Origin: Pseudomonas alliivorans
GTDB taxonomy: Bacteria; Pseudomonadota; Gammaproteobacteria; Pseudomonadales; Pseudomonadaceae
Length of the DNA stretch: 64,000 nt
NCBI RefSeq assembly: GCF_017826695.1
Contig: NZ_JAFFZW010000007.1
Location: forward strand, 248,001 to 312,000
Reading direction: 5' to 3'
Of the stretch, positions 25,393 to 34,179 are shown piece by piece; the stretch's first letter is position 1, and each line of letters begins with the position of its first letter. Below the pieces are notes generated by a model that saw only the letters and a list, made by a program, of their open reading frames with translations, did not search any database and was not told the origin of the DNA. The translations under genes and the position numbers were made by a program.

Positions 25393-26769
25393 ATGGCTAT
25401 CAGCGTCTTCGACATGTTCAAAATCGGCATCGGCCCGTCCAGCTCCCATACCGTCGGGCCGATGCGGGCCGGAGCATTATTCGTCACCGACCTGCGCAAT
25501 CAGGATCGTTTGCACAGCGTAGAACGTGTTGAAGTGCGATTGTACGGCTCTCTGTCCGCCACGGGCATTGGTCATGGCAGTGATCGTGCGACGGTCATGG
25601 GCCTGATGGGCGAATGGCCTGACCAGATCGACCCCAGCCAGGTCAATCAGCGGATCGACGCGCTGCGTGCCGACGGCCAACTGCTGCTGGCCGGTGAACA
25701 GCCGATCACCTTCGTCTGGGAACGCGACATGTGCCTGCTCGAAGAAAGCCTGCCGTATCACCCCAACGGCATGACGTTATGCGCGTATGGCAAGTCGGGC
25801 GAGTTGTACGAGCAGACTTACTATTCGGTAGGCGGCGGCTTCGTGATCGACGCGGCGCAGGCCGCCAGCGGCGTGCTGGATGCGGACGACACCGTTCTGC
25901 CTTACGACTTTTCCAGCGGCGCGCAGTTGCTGAGACTGTGTAAGACCCATGGCCTGAGCATCTCTGAACTGATGATGGCCAACGAAAAGGTCTGGCGCAG
26001 CGAGGAAGAAATCCGCTCGCGCATCATGGTCATCTGGGCCGCGATGCAGGCCTGCGTAAATAAAGGTCTGCTCGAGACGGGCATTCTGCCCGGCGGCCTG
26101 AACGTGCGTCGTCGTGCCTATCGGCTGCACCAGAGCCTGCAGAACCTCGACAACCCCAACGTGATCGGCTCGACCCTCAGCGCCATGGAATGGGTCAACC
26201 TGTTCGCGCTGGCGGTCAACGAAGAAAACGCTGCGGGTGGGCGCATGGTGACGGCACCTACCAACGGCGCGGCAGGCATCGTGCCCGCTGTGCTGCACTA
26301 CTTCATGAAATTCAAACCCACGGCCAACGATGACGACGTGGTGCGCTTCTTCCTGAGCGCCGCCGCTGTCGGCATTCTGTGCAAGAAAAACGCTTCCATC
26401 TCCGGGGCTGAAGTGGGTTGTCAGGGCGAAGTGGGTTCAGCCTGCGCCATGGCTGCGGCGGGTCTGGCGGAGATTCTCGGGGCAACGCCGGAGCAGGTGG
26501 AAAACGCTGCCGAGATCGGTCTGGAACACAACCTGGGCCTGACCTGCGACCCGGTCGGCGGACTGGTTCAGGTGCCGTGCATCGAGCGCAACGCGATTGC
26601 CGCCGTGAAGGCAATCAACGCCGCACAGATGGCCCTGCGTGGCGACGGTGAACACTTCATCTCGCTCGACCACGCCATCCGCACCATGCGCGACACCGGC
26701 GCGGACATGCATGACAAGTACAAGGAAACCTCACGCGGCGGTCTGGCGGTAAACCTGATCGAGTGCTGA
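25393..26769 (+). CDS. sdaA: L-serine ammonia-lyase (L-serine dehydratase)
   Basis: A 458-residue single-chain iron-sulfur serine dehydratase converting L-serine to pyruvate and ammonia. The beta domain begins at once with 'MFKIGIGPSSSHTVGPMRAG' (SSSHT motif). The alpha domain carries 'APTNGAAGIVPAVLHY' and the cluster-binding cysteines in 'LCKKNASISGAEVGCQGEVGSACAM' (split by residues) and 'LTCDPVGGLVQVPC'. I chose the ATG at 25393 with GAAGGA at 8-bp spacing over the GTG one codon earlier. It is divergent from a LysR gene. The neighbouring operon with serine acetyltransferase suggests a local serine-related theme. Confidence 0.94.
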   Translation: MAISVFDMFKIGIGPSSSHTVGPMRAGALFVTDLRNQDRLHSVERVEVRLYGSLSATGIGHGSDRATVMGLMGEWPDQIDPSQVNQRIDALRADGQLLLAGEQPITFVWERDMCLLEESLPYHPNGMTLCAYGKSGELYEQTYYSVGGGFVIDAAQAASGVLDADDTVLPYDFSSGAQLLRLCKTHGLSISELMMANEKVWRSEEEIRSRIMVIWAAMQACVNKGLLETGILPGGLNVRRRAYRLHQSLQNLDNPNVIGSTLSAMEWVNLFALAVNEENAAGGRMVTAPTNGAAGIVPAVLHYFMKFKPTANDDDVVRFFLSAAAVGILCKKNASISGAEVGCQGEVGSACAMAAAGLAEILGATPEQVENAAEIGLEHNLGLTCDPVGGLVQVPCIERNAIAAVKAINAAQMALRGDGEHFISLDHAIRTMRDTGADMHDKYKETSRGGLAVNLIEC

Positions 26770-26777
26770 TCTGCACG

Positions 26778-26797
26778 GCGGGTTATCCGTAACCCGC
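26778..26797. terminator. Hairpin after sdaA
   Basis: GCGGGTTA-TCCG-TAACCCGC forms a perfect 8-bp stem with a 4-base loop, 9 bp after the sdaA stop, between convergent genes. No T-run follows on either strand, so the efficiency is uncertain. Confidence 0.5.
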
Positions 26798-26813
26798 TGA
26801 GCAAGCGCATTCA

Positions 26814-26880
26814 TGGTGGGAGTCGGTTTGCCGGCGATGTCGAACGGACACACTCGCCGACAAGCGGCCTCCCGCAGTCC
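26814..26880. repeat. Pseudomonas REP pair (inverted)
   Basis: GTGGGAGTCGGTTTGCCGGCGAT on one side and TCGCCGACAAGCGGCCTCCCGC on the other form an inverted pair of classic Pseudomonas REP sequences in the gap between convergent sdaA and the M20 gene. Related copies occur at 33207 and 58273. Confidence 0.7.
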
Positions 26881-26906
26881 GGTGAACGCCACTGGACACG
26901 CATCCG

Positions 26907-28064
26907 TCACGCCACCGGCAGACACTGCTCCACCAACGACGTCCAGACCTTCACACCGGGCTCGATCACCTGATCGTTGAAGTCGTAATACGGGTTGTGC
27001 AGCGCTGCCGAAGGCTTTTCTCCGTCCACACCCATCCAGATGTAGGCGCCCGGACAGGCGTGCAGCATGAAGGCAAAGTCCTCCGAGGCCATGGACGGGT
27101 TGCAGCCCCATTGCACGTTGGCTTCACCGACTGCGGCAACAGCGGCACGACGAATCGTCGCGGCGGCTTCGACGTGATTTTCGGTGACCGGATAACCAAC
27201 GTTGTAGACCAGTTCGCCACGCACGCCGAACGCCATCGGCAGACGCTCGACGAACTCGCCGATCCATTGCTGGACCTTCTCGCGCACCGGGGTTTGCAGA
27301 CAACGAACGGTTCCACGCAGCACGGCCGTTTCCGGCAGCACGTTGATGGCCTCACCCGCATTGAACTGGGTGATGCTGACTACCGCGGAGTCCAGCGGAG
27401 ACAGGCGCCGGGACACGATGGTCTGCAGACCCAGCACCAGCTCGGCAGCGGCCACAATCGGGTCGTTGCCCTTGTCCGGCATGGCGGCGTGGCTACCCTT
27501 GCCGGTCAGGGTGATTTCGAAGGTGTCCAGCGACGCCATCATCGGCCCCGGATTGACCACCACCTTGCCCGCAGGCACGCCGGGCCAGTTGTGCAGGCCA
27601 TAGATGGCCTCCATCGGGAAACGCTCGAACAGTCCGTCCTCGATCATGCGCTGTGCGCCGCCGAGGTTTTCTTCGGCAGGCTGAAAGACAAAATGTACGG
27701 TCCCGCGAAAGCGCCGCGTCTCGGCCAGATGCCTGGCAGTGGCAAGCAGAATGGCGGTATGCCCGTCATGCCCGCAGGCGTGCATGCAGCCTTTGTGCGA
27801 GGACTTGTGTGCGGTGTCGCCCAGTTCCTGGATCGGCAAGGCGTCCATGTCGGCGCGCAGGCCGATGGTCGGGCCATCGCCGGTGCGCAGGGTGCCGACC
27901 ACGCCGGTTCCGCCCAGCCCGCGATGGACCTCGAGACCGAAGTCGGTCAGCAGCTGCGCCACCTTGTCCGAGGTTTTCAGCTCCTGAAACCCCAGCTCCG
28001 GGGCCGCATGAAGGGCGCGGCGCCAGACCGTGGCTTCTTCGATCAGAGTCTTGGAAACAGTCAT
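26907..28064 (-). CDS. M20-family amidohydrolase / N-acyl amino acid deacylase
   Basis: A 385-residue M20D-type metallohydrolase. The di-metal site is visible at Cys93/His95 and 'HACGHDGHTAIL' (95-106), preceded by 'ADMDALPIQE' (71-80); the dimerisation domain with 'GKGSHAAMPDKGNDPIVAA' lies mid-protein. Relatives hydrolyse hippurate, indoleacetyl-amino acids or N-acetyl amino acids. The ATG at 28064 starts 5 bp after the aldehyde dehydrogenase stop; an upstream frame adds 22 residues from that gene. It is the last gene of a five-gene operon, so its substrate probably links to the serine acetyltransferase and dehydrogenases encoded with it. In a plant-associated strain an auxin conjugate is another possibility. 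Confidence 0.85.
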   Translation of the reverse strand: MTVSKTLIEEATVWRRALHAAPELGFQELKTSDKVAQLLTDFGLEVHRGLGGTGVVGTLRTGDGPTIGLRADMDALPIQELGDTAHKSSHKGCMHACGHDGHTAILLATARHLAETRRFRGTVHFVFQPAEENLGGAQRMIEDGLFERFPMEAIYGLHNWPGVPAGKVVVNPGPMMASLDTFEITLTGKGSHAAMPDKGNDPIVAAAELVLGLQTIVSRRLSPLDSAVVSITQFNAGEAINVLPETAVLRGTVRCLQTPVREKVQQWIGEFVERLPMAFGVRGELVYNVGYPVTENHVEAAATIRRAAVAAVGEANVQWGCNPSMASEDFAFMLHACPGAYIWMGVDGEKPSAALHNPYYDFNDQVIEPGVKVWTSLVEQCLPVA

Positions 28065-28069
28065 GTCGA

Positions 28070-29587
28070 TCACTCCAGGCTCGCGCCATAACCAAAGCTG
28101 GCGGCGGGTTTGGCGGCGGTCTCGACCCACACGCTTTTCACTTCGCTGTATTCGCGCAACGCATCGAGACCCGAAGAACGACCATAGCCGCTTTCACCGT
28201 AGCCACCAAATGGCGAGCTGACATGAATGGTCTTGTAGCCGTTGATCCAGAACGTGCCGGCGCGCACCTGTTTTGCCACGCGATGGGCACGGCCCACGTC
28301 ACGCGTCCACACGCCACCGGCCAGGCCGAAGCGGCTGTCGTTGGCAATGCGGATCGCCTCTTCTTCGTCCTTGAACGGAATGGCCACGACCACCGGACCG
28401 AAGATTTCTTCCTGAGCGCAGTACAGGTCGTTGGTGCCCGCCAGCACGGTCGGGTTGATGTAATAACCCGGCGTGTCCGGAACCGGATCGGCATGCTCGC
28501 CCACCAGCCTGGCGCCGTCTTTCAAGGCACGCTCGACCATGGTCTTTACGTGGTTGTACTGCTTGGCGTTGTTGATCGGCCCGATCTGGGTTTCCGGGTC
28601 GCTTGGGTCGCCGACCTTGAACCGGGTCGCAGCAGTCGCCAGCGCGTTGGTGAACTTTTCGAAGATCGACGCCTGCACCAACAGTCGCGAACCCGACACG
28701 CAGCTCTGCCCTGCCCCCGAGAAAATCGCCGCCTGAGCACCGCGCAAGGCGACGTCCAGGTCGGCATCCTCAAAGACAATATTGGCCGATTTGCCACCCA
28801 GCTCCAGCACCGCCGGAATGCAGCGCTGTGCCGCCGCGACGGCGATGTGGCGACCGGTGGCCGGTGAACCGACGAACACGACTTTGCGGATGTCAGCCCT
28901 GGCAATGAACGACTGCCCGATGGAATGGCCGAAACCGGCGATCACATTGACCAAGCCTTTGGGCACGCCGGCACGTTCGATCAACACGCCAACCACCAGC
29001 GAACTCAAAGGGGTCAGTTCCGACGGCTTGAGAATGACCGCATTGCCCGCCGCAATCGCCGGTGCGATCTGCCAGCCGCAGGTGAAGATGGGCGCATTCC
29101 ACGGGGTGATCTGCAGTACCGTGCCCAGCGGCTCATAGGTTACGTAGTTCAGGTGCGTGGTCGGTACGGGGATGATCTCGCCGTGCAGTTTGTCTGCCCA
29201 GCCGGCGTAGTACTCGAACATCTCGGCGACCTTGAGCACTTCCACGCGGGCGTCACGGATCGGCTTGTTGGCCGTCAGGGATTCGATCTGAGCGAGATTT
29301 TCCAGCTCGTCACGAATCAGGTTGCCGACCTGATACATGGCACGACCACGCGCCTGCGCCGTCAATGCCCACCACTGAACCTGCGCGGCTTTCGCAGCGC
29401 TGTCAGCCTTTTCGACCAGCGATTCGTCGGCATCGGGAAAGCTCAGCAATACGCTGTCGTCATGGGCATTGCGCACTTCGACCGGCGCGCCGTGGCCTTC
29501 GATGAACTCACCGCCCACGTAGCTGGCAATGACGCCGCGATCGCCCCAGTAAGGGCGCATCAGTTCGAGGATTTTTGCAGTGCTCAT
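28070..29587 (-). CDS. NAD(P)-dependent aldehyde dehydrogenase
   Basis: A 505-residue enzyme of the main aldehyde dehydrogenase superfamily. Catalytic Glu262 ('LELGGKSAN') and Cys296 ('GAGQSCVSGSR') are present, with cofactor contacts 'FVGSPATGRHIA' and 'TPWNAPIFTCGWQIAPA'. The family resembles betaine- or phenylacetaldehyde-type enzymes, but the substrate cannot be read. I chose the ATG at 29587 (GGAGAA upstream) over the GTG one codon earlier. It begins only 3 bp after the beta-hydroxyacid dehydrogenase stop and ends 5 bp before the amidohydrolase, so it is tightly operonic. Confidence 0.88.
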   Translation of the reverse strand: MSTAKILELMRPYWGDRGVIASYVGGEFIEGHGAPVEVRNAHDDSVLLSFPDADESLVEKADSAAKAAQVQWWALTAQARGRAMYQVGNLIRDELENLAQIESLTANKPIRDARVEVLKVAEMFEYYAGWADKLHGEIIPVPTTHLNYVTYEPLGTVLQITPWNAPIFTCGWQIAPAIAAGNAVILKPSELTPLSSLVVGVLIERAGVPKGLVNVIAGFGHSIGQSFIARADIRKVVFVGSPATGRHIAVAAAQRCIPAVLELGGKSANIVFEDADLDVALRGAQAAIFSGAGQSCVSGSRLLVQASIFEKFTNALATAATRFKVGDPSDPETQIGPINNAKQYNHVKTMVERALKDGARLVGEHADPVPDTPGYYINPTVLAGTNDLYCAQEEIFGPVVVAIPFKDEEEAIRIANDSRFGLAGGVWTRDVGRAHRVAKQVRAGTFWINGYKTIHVSSPFGGYGESGYGRSSGLDALREYSEVKSVWVETAAKPAASFGYGASLE

Positions 29588-29590
29588 CAC

Positions 29591-30481
29591 TTATTCTCCG
29601 TGACCGTAAAGTTTGGCATCGGTGCGTTGCACGATGGCGCAGAAGTCTTCGTTATCGGCCAGCGTCTCGCTGCTGGCCTTCCACAGTTGCGCGACGACGC
29701 GCGACAGCGGCAACTCCATGTCCAGACTGTCCGCCAGATCGCTGGCCAGGCCGACGTCCTTGCGCATCAGGCCCATGGTGAAGCCCGAGTCGTAGGCCTT
29801 GTTCAGCACCCAGGTGGGAAACATGACTTGCGTCGCGCCGCTGCGGCCGGAACCGGCATTCAGGCCCTGCAGCAGTTTTTCCGGATCGACGCCCGCCCTC
29901 GCAGCCATCGCGACCGCTTCGGCGGTGCTGATCAGGTGGCAGGCGGCGAGCATGTTGTTGGCGATCTTGGCCACATTGCCCGCACCGCACTGACCGACGT
30001 GGACCCGCGTACCGCTCATGCCTTCCAGCACCGGCATCGCCCGCGCCAGATCGACCTCTTCAGCACCGATCACCATCGACATGGTGCCGGTGGCCGCCCC
30101 TTTCGGGCCGCCGGAGACCGGGGCGTCGATGAAAGCGATTCCAGCCTTGGCCAATTCGGCAGCGACCTTGCGGCTCATCTCAGGCGTCGAAGTGGTGGTA
30201 TCGACCACGATCAAACCTTCACGGCCCACTTCGCGAATGCCGCCCGCGCCCAGACACACAGCCTCGACATGCTCGGCCTTGGGCAACGACAGAATCAGAA
30301 TGTCCACGCTCTGGATCAGCTGTGTGCGGTCGACAACCGGTTTTACGCCCTTGCTCTCGGCCGTCGCCAGCGCAGCCTGCGACAGGTCGAAACCACTGAC
30401 ATCGAAGCCCTTGCCCGCCAGCGTCGCGGCCATGCCGCCGCCCATGTTGCCCAGTCCGATAACGCCTGTTTTCAAAGTCAT
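29591..30481 (-). CDS. Beta-hydroxyacid dehydrogenase (3-hydroxyisobutyrate / tartronate semialdehyde reductase family)
   Basis: A 296-residue NAD(P) enzyme. The dinucleotide motif 'GVIGLGNMGGGMA' opens the Rossmann domain, substrate binding is marked by 'DAPVSGGPKGAATGTMS' (119-135) and the catalytic lysine is Lys172 ('GAGNVAKIANNM'). Family members interconvert 3-hydroxyacids and their semialdehydes (3-hydroxyisobutyrate, tartronate semialdehyde, L-threonate). Together with the adjacent aldehyde dehydrogenase it suggests handling of a small hydroxyaldehyde or hydroxyacid. It lies 14 bp after the VOC gene. The substrate is not determined. Confidence 0.88.
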   Translation of the reverse strand: MTLKTGVIGLGNMGGGMAATLAGKGFDVSGFDLSQAALATAESKGVKPVVDRTQLIQSVDILILSLPKAEHVEAVCLGAGGIREVGREGLIVVDTTTSTPEMSRKVAAELAKAGIAFIDAPVSGGPKGAATGTMSMVIGAEEVDLARAMPVLEGMSGTRVHVGQCGAGNVAKIANNMLAACHLISTAEAVAMAARAGVDPEKLLQGLNAGSGRSGATQVMFPTWVLNKAYDSGFTMGLMRKDVGLASDLADSLDMELPLSRVVAQLWKASSETLADNEDFCAIVQRTDAKLYGHGE

Positions 30482-30495
30482 GTTCTGTATCTCTA

Positions 30496-31386
30496 TTAAA
30501 GGTTTTGTACGAATTCAAGAATGACGTTGCCTGCCGTCTGCGGCTCGACCATGACGCGTCCGGGCGCCTGCTGATACGCAACCTTGTTCTCGGCAAGAAT
30601 GGCGCGCAGCGTGTCGAGGCTGGTGGTGTGCAGGCCGATGGCGATGGCGTGTGGCCGTTCGCGATGAGCCTGTGGCAGCGGCGTATCGGCGTAATGACGA
30701 GCGGCTGTCTTCGCATCCATGGCACGCAACAAACCGCATCGCGTATCGGCGACCAACACATCGCCCTGCCAGCTCACCGTATCGCCGTAAATGGCTCGCC
30801 AGCGGGGTTCAAGCTGAGCGGGGTCGGCCAGATACGTCACGCTCACAATGCCGTCCACCGCGTTGGGATGCTGTTGCCAGCCCGGCACCCAGATCAGTTC
30901 GGGGCGGTGCTGATGACAGATGAAATTCGAGGCGTCCGGCAGTTGCGGGTCGATGAACAGGCCCAGCGAAACCACCGCTTCGTCAGGACGCCCGTCCGGC
31001 AGGGTCATGGCGCGGCGAAAGTCGATCCGGCCCTGGCTTGGCAAACCGGCCTGCACCAGTCGCGCATGATCCGCGTCGGCGTCCTGGCTGTGCAGCGCGA
31101 CCAGCGAAACGCCCTCTTCGCCGCGATCCAGAAACTCGCCCAACTGGCGACCGAAGCAGAAGCCATTGACCGAGCCGGTGCCAAACAGAGAAGCGTCGTG
31201 GATGCCGATCAATTCGATGAAGTTGCTCTTGAACATCATCAGCGAGGTCACACTGCCCCACGGGTGATAGCTGACCGGCGACGGCGCGAAGCCCATCCGA
31301 CGGTACAGCTCAAGCGTGGCGGCGTGATCTCGAACGGTGACCAGCGGATGATCGATACCTTGTGGAAACTGGGCGACGGCTGCCAT
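30496..31386 (-). CDS. VOC-superfamily (glyoxalase-like) protein
   Basis: A 296-residue protein made of two VOC-like halves. The first begins with 'GIDHPLVTVRDHAATLELYRRMG' and contains 'SNFIELIGIHD'; the second runs from ~168 and ends with 'NVILEFVQ'. His12 and the two Glu positions are candidate metal ligands, but the full His-His-Glu triad is not clear, so it may be a lyase, isomerase, dioxygenase or a non-catalytic binding protein. It is the second gene in the operon, 18 bp after the acetyltransferase. I cannot assign a reaction. Confidence 0.8.
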   Translation of the reverse strand: MAAVAQFPQGIDHPLVTVRDHAATLELYRRMGFAPSPVSYHPWGSVTSLMMFKSNFIELIGIHDASLFGTGSVNGFCFGRQLGEFLDRGEEGVSLVALHSQDADADHARLVQAGLPSQGRIDFRRAMTLPDGRPDEAVVSLGLFIDPQLPDASNFICHQHRPELIWVPGWQQHPNAVDGIVSVTYLADPAQLEPRWRAIYGDTVSWQGDVLVADTRCGLLRAMDAKTAARHYADTPLPQAHRERPHAIAIGLHTTSLDTLRAILAENKVAYQQAPGRVMVEPQTAGNVILEFVQNL

Positions 31387-31404
31387 ATGCGATTGCTCCC
31401 TGAA

Positions 31405-32169
31405 TCAGTCTTGAGACTTGCTGGTGAACGTGGCCAGCGAATCCGGAGCCTGGCCGATGACTCTGGCTGGCGTGCCAGCCACCACGACTCCGGCCTCAAC
31501 CGGCTTGAGCACCACCGCGCCTGCGGCAACGATGGCGCGCTCGCCCACTTCGATGTTGCCCAGCACCGTGGCGCCTGCGCAGATCAGCGCGCCGCGACGA
31601 ATCTTGGGGTGACGGTCGCCTGCCTCGCTGAGCGTGCTGCCCAGCGTAACGCCATGCCAGAGACTGACGTCATCCTCGACCACAGCGGTTTCGCCGATCA
31701 CAAGCCCCATGCCGTGGTCGACGAACAGGCGTTTGCCGAGACGTGCAGCAGGATGAATGTCGATGGCCCAGGTATTGGCGGCCCAGTTCTGCAGCAGGAC
31801 CGCGCTTTGAATATCGCCGTCGTTCCACACTGCATGGGCGATGCGATACGTCTGCACGGCCTGGATGCCACGAAAGGTCAGAAAGGCGGTGAGGTGATCG
31901 GGACAGGCCGGGTTGACGATCACCAGATGCTCGATGTCTGCCGCTGCCGATTCGGCAATGTCGGGGTGCTCCCGAAGGACGCTGCCGAACCAGCCGGTCA
32001 GGTCAGCCTCTGTCACTTGGCTCTGCAACTGACTGGCCAGATTGGCAGCGAGCGCCGATTCGAAGGACGCATGCGCCGAAAGCCGGTCCTGTGCATAACG
32101 GCCCAGCGCCGGGTTACGCTCACCCAACTGTTTCGCCTGTTCCCGCAAACACTGCCAAAGAGCCTTCAT
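31405..32169 (-). CDS. Serine O-acetyltransferase (CysE/EpsC type)
   Basis: A 254-residue enzyme. A helical N-terminal domain (~1-130) is followed by a left-handed beta-helix of hexapeptide repeats (~140-240). The catalytic dyad is present: Asp91 ('NPACPDHLTAFLTFRG') and His152 ('LFVDHGMGLVIGET'), which aligns with His158 of E. coli CysE. It acetylates L-serine to O-acetylserine. The main cysteine gene cysE is normally elsewhere, beside iscR or in a separate locus, so this is probably a second, specialised copy: it leads a catabolic-looking operon and is divergent from a LysR gene. O-acetylserine can rearrange to N-acetylserine, a possible link to the downstream M20 deacylase. Confidence 0.87.
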   Translation of the reverse strand: MKALWQCLREQAKQLGERNPALGRYAQDRLSAHASFESALAANLASQLQSQVTEADLTGWFGSVLREHPDIAESAAADIEHLVIVNPACPDHLTAFLTFRGIQAVQTYRIAHAVWNDGDIQSAVLLQNWAANTWAIDIHPAARLGKRLFVDHGMGLVIGETAVVEDDVSLWHGVTLGSTLSEAGDRHPKIRRGALICAGATVLGNIEVGERAIVAAGAVVLKPVEAGVVVAGTPARVIGQAPDSLATFTSKSQD

Positions 32170-32273
32170 ACGCGTTCCCTTGTGCTGATGACCGAGTATG
32201 GACAGCGTTCTCCCCTCTCAGCAATAATCCGGAAATCGCATTTATGTTGCCTTGATCGCAACACAGGACAGCC

Positions 32274-33179
32274 ATGAGTCTGGTGCAGGATCGTCGGATC
32301 CTTTATTTCTTCGAAGCGGTAAGGCTGGGCAGCGTGCGGGCAGCGGCAGACTTTCTGAACGTCGCGCCGTCGGCGGTCAGTCGTCAGATCGCCCAGTTGG
32401 AACTGGAGTTGGGTTCGCCGCTGCTGGAACGCCACCGGCGCGGGGTCAAGCCCACCGAAGCGGGCGAAAAAGTCCTGGCCTATTACCGCCAGCGACTGAC
32501 TCAGCAGGAAGTCCTGCTGGACTCGATTCAGGCACTGCGCGGCCTGCACAGCGGCTCGGTAACGCTGGTGTCCGGGGAAGGTTTTCTGGAAAGCCTGGCG
32601 CAGCCGCTGGCGAAGTTTTCGGCGTTGTATCCGCGAATCGAGCTGATCGTGAATGTCTGCGGCAGCAATGAAGTGATCCGCCAGGTGGTCGAGGACGAGG
32701 CGCACATCGGTCTTGTCTTCAACCCGGCGGCCGACCCGAAAATTCGATCCCACGCCCACCAGCGCAAGCCGGTCTGCGTAGTAACCGCACCGGATCATCC
32801 GCTCACGCAGCAATCAGGTCCCATCGAACTCAAGGCATTGGCTGAATATCGCCTGGCACTGCCCGCCGTTTCATACGGCATTCGTCAGATTCTTCTCGAA
32901 GCCGAACACCAGTTGGGCATCACGCTTGAGCCGACCCTGACCTGCAACACCTTCGCCATGCTCAAGCATTTCGCCATGCAGGGTGGCGTCACGCTGCTGC
33001 CGACCTTCGTTGTGGAAGAGGACATCAAGAGCGGCAGGCTGCGCGCCCTGCCGTTACAGCACGAGGTATTCAGCAGCCCGCAAACGCATCTGATCAGTCG
33101 ACTGGGCCGTCAGTTGAGTGTGGGAGCCAGTCGATTGATGGGCATGCTGCTGCAGGATATGACCGCGTTCAGGCATTGA
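32274..33179 (+). CDS. LysR-family transcriptional regulator
   Basis: A 301-residue regulator with an N-terminal HTH (~1-62: 'GSVRAAADFLNVAPSAVSRQIAQLELELG') and an effector domain (~90-295). It is divergent from the five-gene operon headed by the serine acetyltransferase, with a 104-bp intergenic region, and therefore is the likely regulator of that operon. In that gap an AT-rich ATAAT-N11-ATTTAT and a TTGC-N7-GCAA are loose LysR-box candidates. The start at 32274 follows 'ACAGGACAGCC'. Confidence 0.9.
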   Translation: MSLVQDRRILYFFEAVRLGSVRAAADFLNVAPSAVSRQIAQLELELGSPLLERHRRGVKPTEAGEKVLAYYRQRLTQQEVLLDSIQALRGLHSGSVTLVSGEGFLESLAQPLAKFSALYPRIELIVNVCGSNEVIRQVVEDEAHIGLVFNPAADPKIRSHAHQRKPVCVVTAPDHPLTQQSGPIELKALAEYRLALPAVSYGIRQILLEAEHQLGITLEPTLTCNTFAMLKHFAMQGGVTLLPTFVVEEDIKSGRLRALPLQHEVFSSPQTHLISRLGRQLSVGASRLMGMLLQDMTAFRH

Positions 33180-33206
33180 ACCGGAATGTGTGCTGTAGAC
33201 ACGGGG

Positions 33207-33293
33207 TCGTGGAAGTCGGCTTGTCGGCGATATTTTTTCAAGCACAATGTCAGACATTGAGCTGACCCCATCGCCGGCAAGCCGCCTCTTATC
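33207..33293. repeat. Pseudomonas REP pair (inverted)
   Basis: CGTGGAAGTCGGCTTGTCGGCGAT and ATCGCCGGCAAGCCGCCTCT face each other across ~40 bp between convergent lysR and yciE-like genes. It is the same family as the pair at 26814. It may end transcription or protect 3' ends. Confidence 0.65.
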
Positions 33294-33401
33294 AAAAATC
33301 CTGTCACCCACTGCGTTCGCCGCCCGACAGCGCTATGTCAAAGACTTGGTAAGGCCTCCTACACGACATCGCGTTTCTCATGCAGGATCAGGCGTCCTTT
33401 A

Positions 33402-33917
33402 TCAACTTTCACTGTCCATCGTTGCCGCCTGATTGCCACCTTGTTCGGCAATTGCGGTCAGCTTTTCGTCGGCTGATTTTTCTTCTTCAAGCGTTTCAGC
33501 CAACAGTTTTGCCGCATCTTTCATGCTCAGATGCTTGGCCATCGCGATCAAGGTGCCGTATCCGGCAATTTCGTAGTGCTCCACTTTCTGGCAGGCGGCA
33601 ATCAAACCTGCGTCCAGCACAGGCCCTTTTTCGATAGCGTCGATGAGTTCCTTGCTCTCTTCGACCAACCCTTCCATGGCAACGCACTTCATGCGCTTAA
33701 GCTTGAGGTCGGACTGCTCGACCAACTGATCAATACGCTCGATCTGTCTCTGTGTTTCTTCGAGATGGGAGTTGAAGGCTTCGATCAGGTCGGGATTGCT
33801 TGAGGCGCGTGCCAGCTTGGGCAGAGCCTTGGTGATCTGCTTTTCAGCGCTGTAGATGTCGGAAAGCTCGTGAATGAACAGGTCTTCAATCGTGGTTTTT
33901 TTGGATGCGGTGCTCAT
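33402..33917 (-). CDS. YciE-type ferritin-like protein (DUF892)
   Basis: A 171-residue four-helix protein of the DUF892 family. Carboxylate/histidine di-iron motifs are visible: 'DLFIHELSDIYSAEKQ' near the start, 'HLEETQRQIERIDQ' at ~51-64, 'QKVEHYEIAGYGTL' at ~109-122 and 'LLAETLEEEKSADEKL' at ~137-152. These proteins accumulate in stationary phase or osmotic stress. Next genes (zinc alcohol dehydrogenase, small membrane protein) also fit a general-stress island. The 262-bp gap 33918-34179 shows no further feature that I can identify. Confidence 0.88.
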   Translation of the reverse strand: MSTASKKTTIEDLFIHELSDIYSAEKQITKALPKLARASSNPDLIEAFNSHLEETQRQIERIDQLVEQSDLKLKRMKCVAMEGLVEESKELIDAIEKGPVLDAGLIAACQKVEHYEIAGYGTLIAMAKHLSMKDAAKLLAETLEEEKSADEKLTAIAEQGGNQAATMDSES

Positions 33918-34179
33918 CGGAAACCTCGTTTAAGTAAATCCAGATTCGGATCGACTCAGGCGAACGGCCTCATTTCTCGCCCGTCAGTCTGTCGACTTGA
34001 CGCCCGATACGCCGTTCAGTCCGGGCAATCGACAAGCCGACGAACAGCATCTACTCGCCTCGATCGTTGTGACAGAAGGACCGTTAGTCCCGCCTTGAAC
34101 AAATCCACTGAACCAAAAAACCGTGAAGCCGCTCATCACAAGTAACAGATCAGACTTTCGATCAGACAGAGGGCTTCCT

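Noticed and set aside
28925..32277. 524- and 590-codon frames opposite the five-gene operon
   Set aside because: The opposite strand has intact catalytic motifs in every gene; these frames have none.
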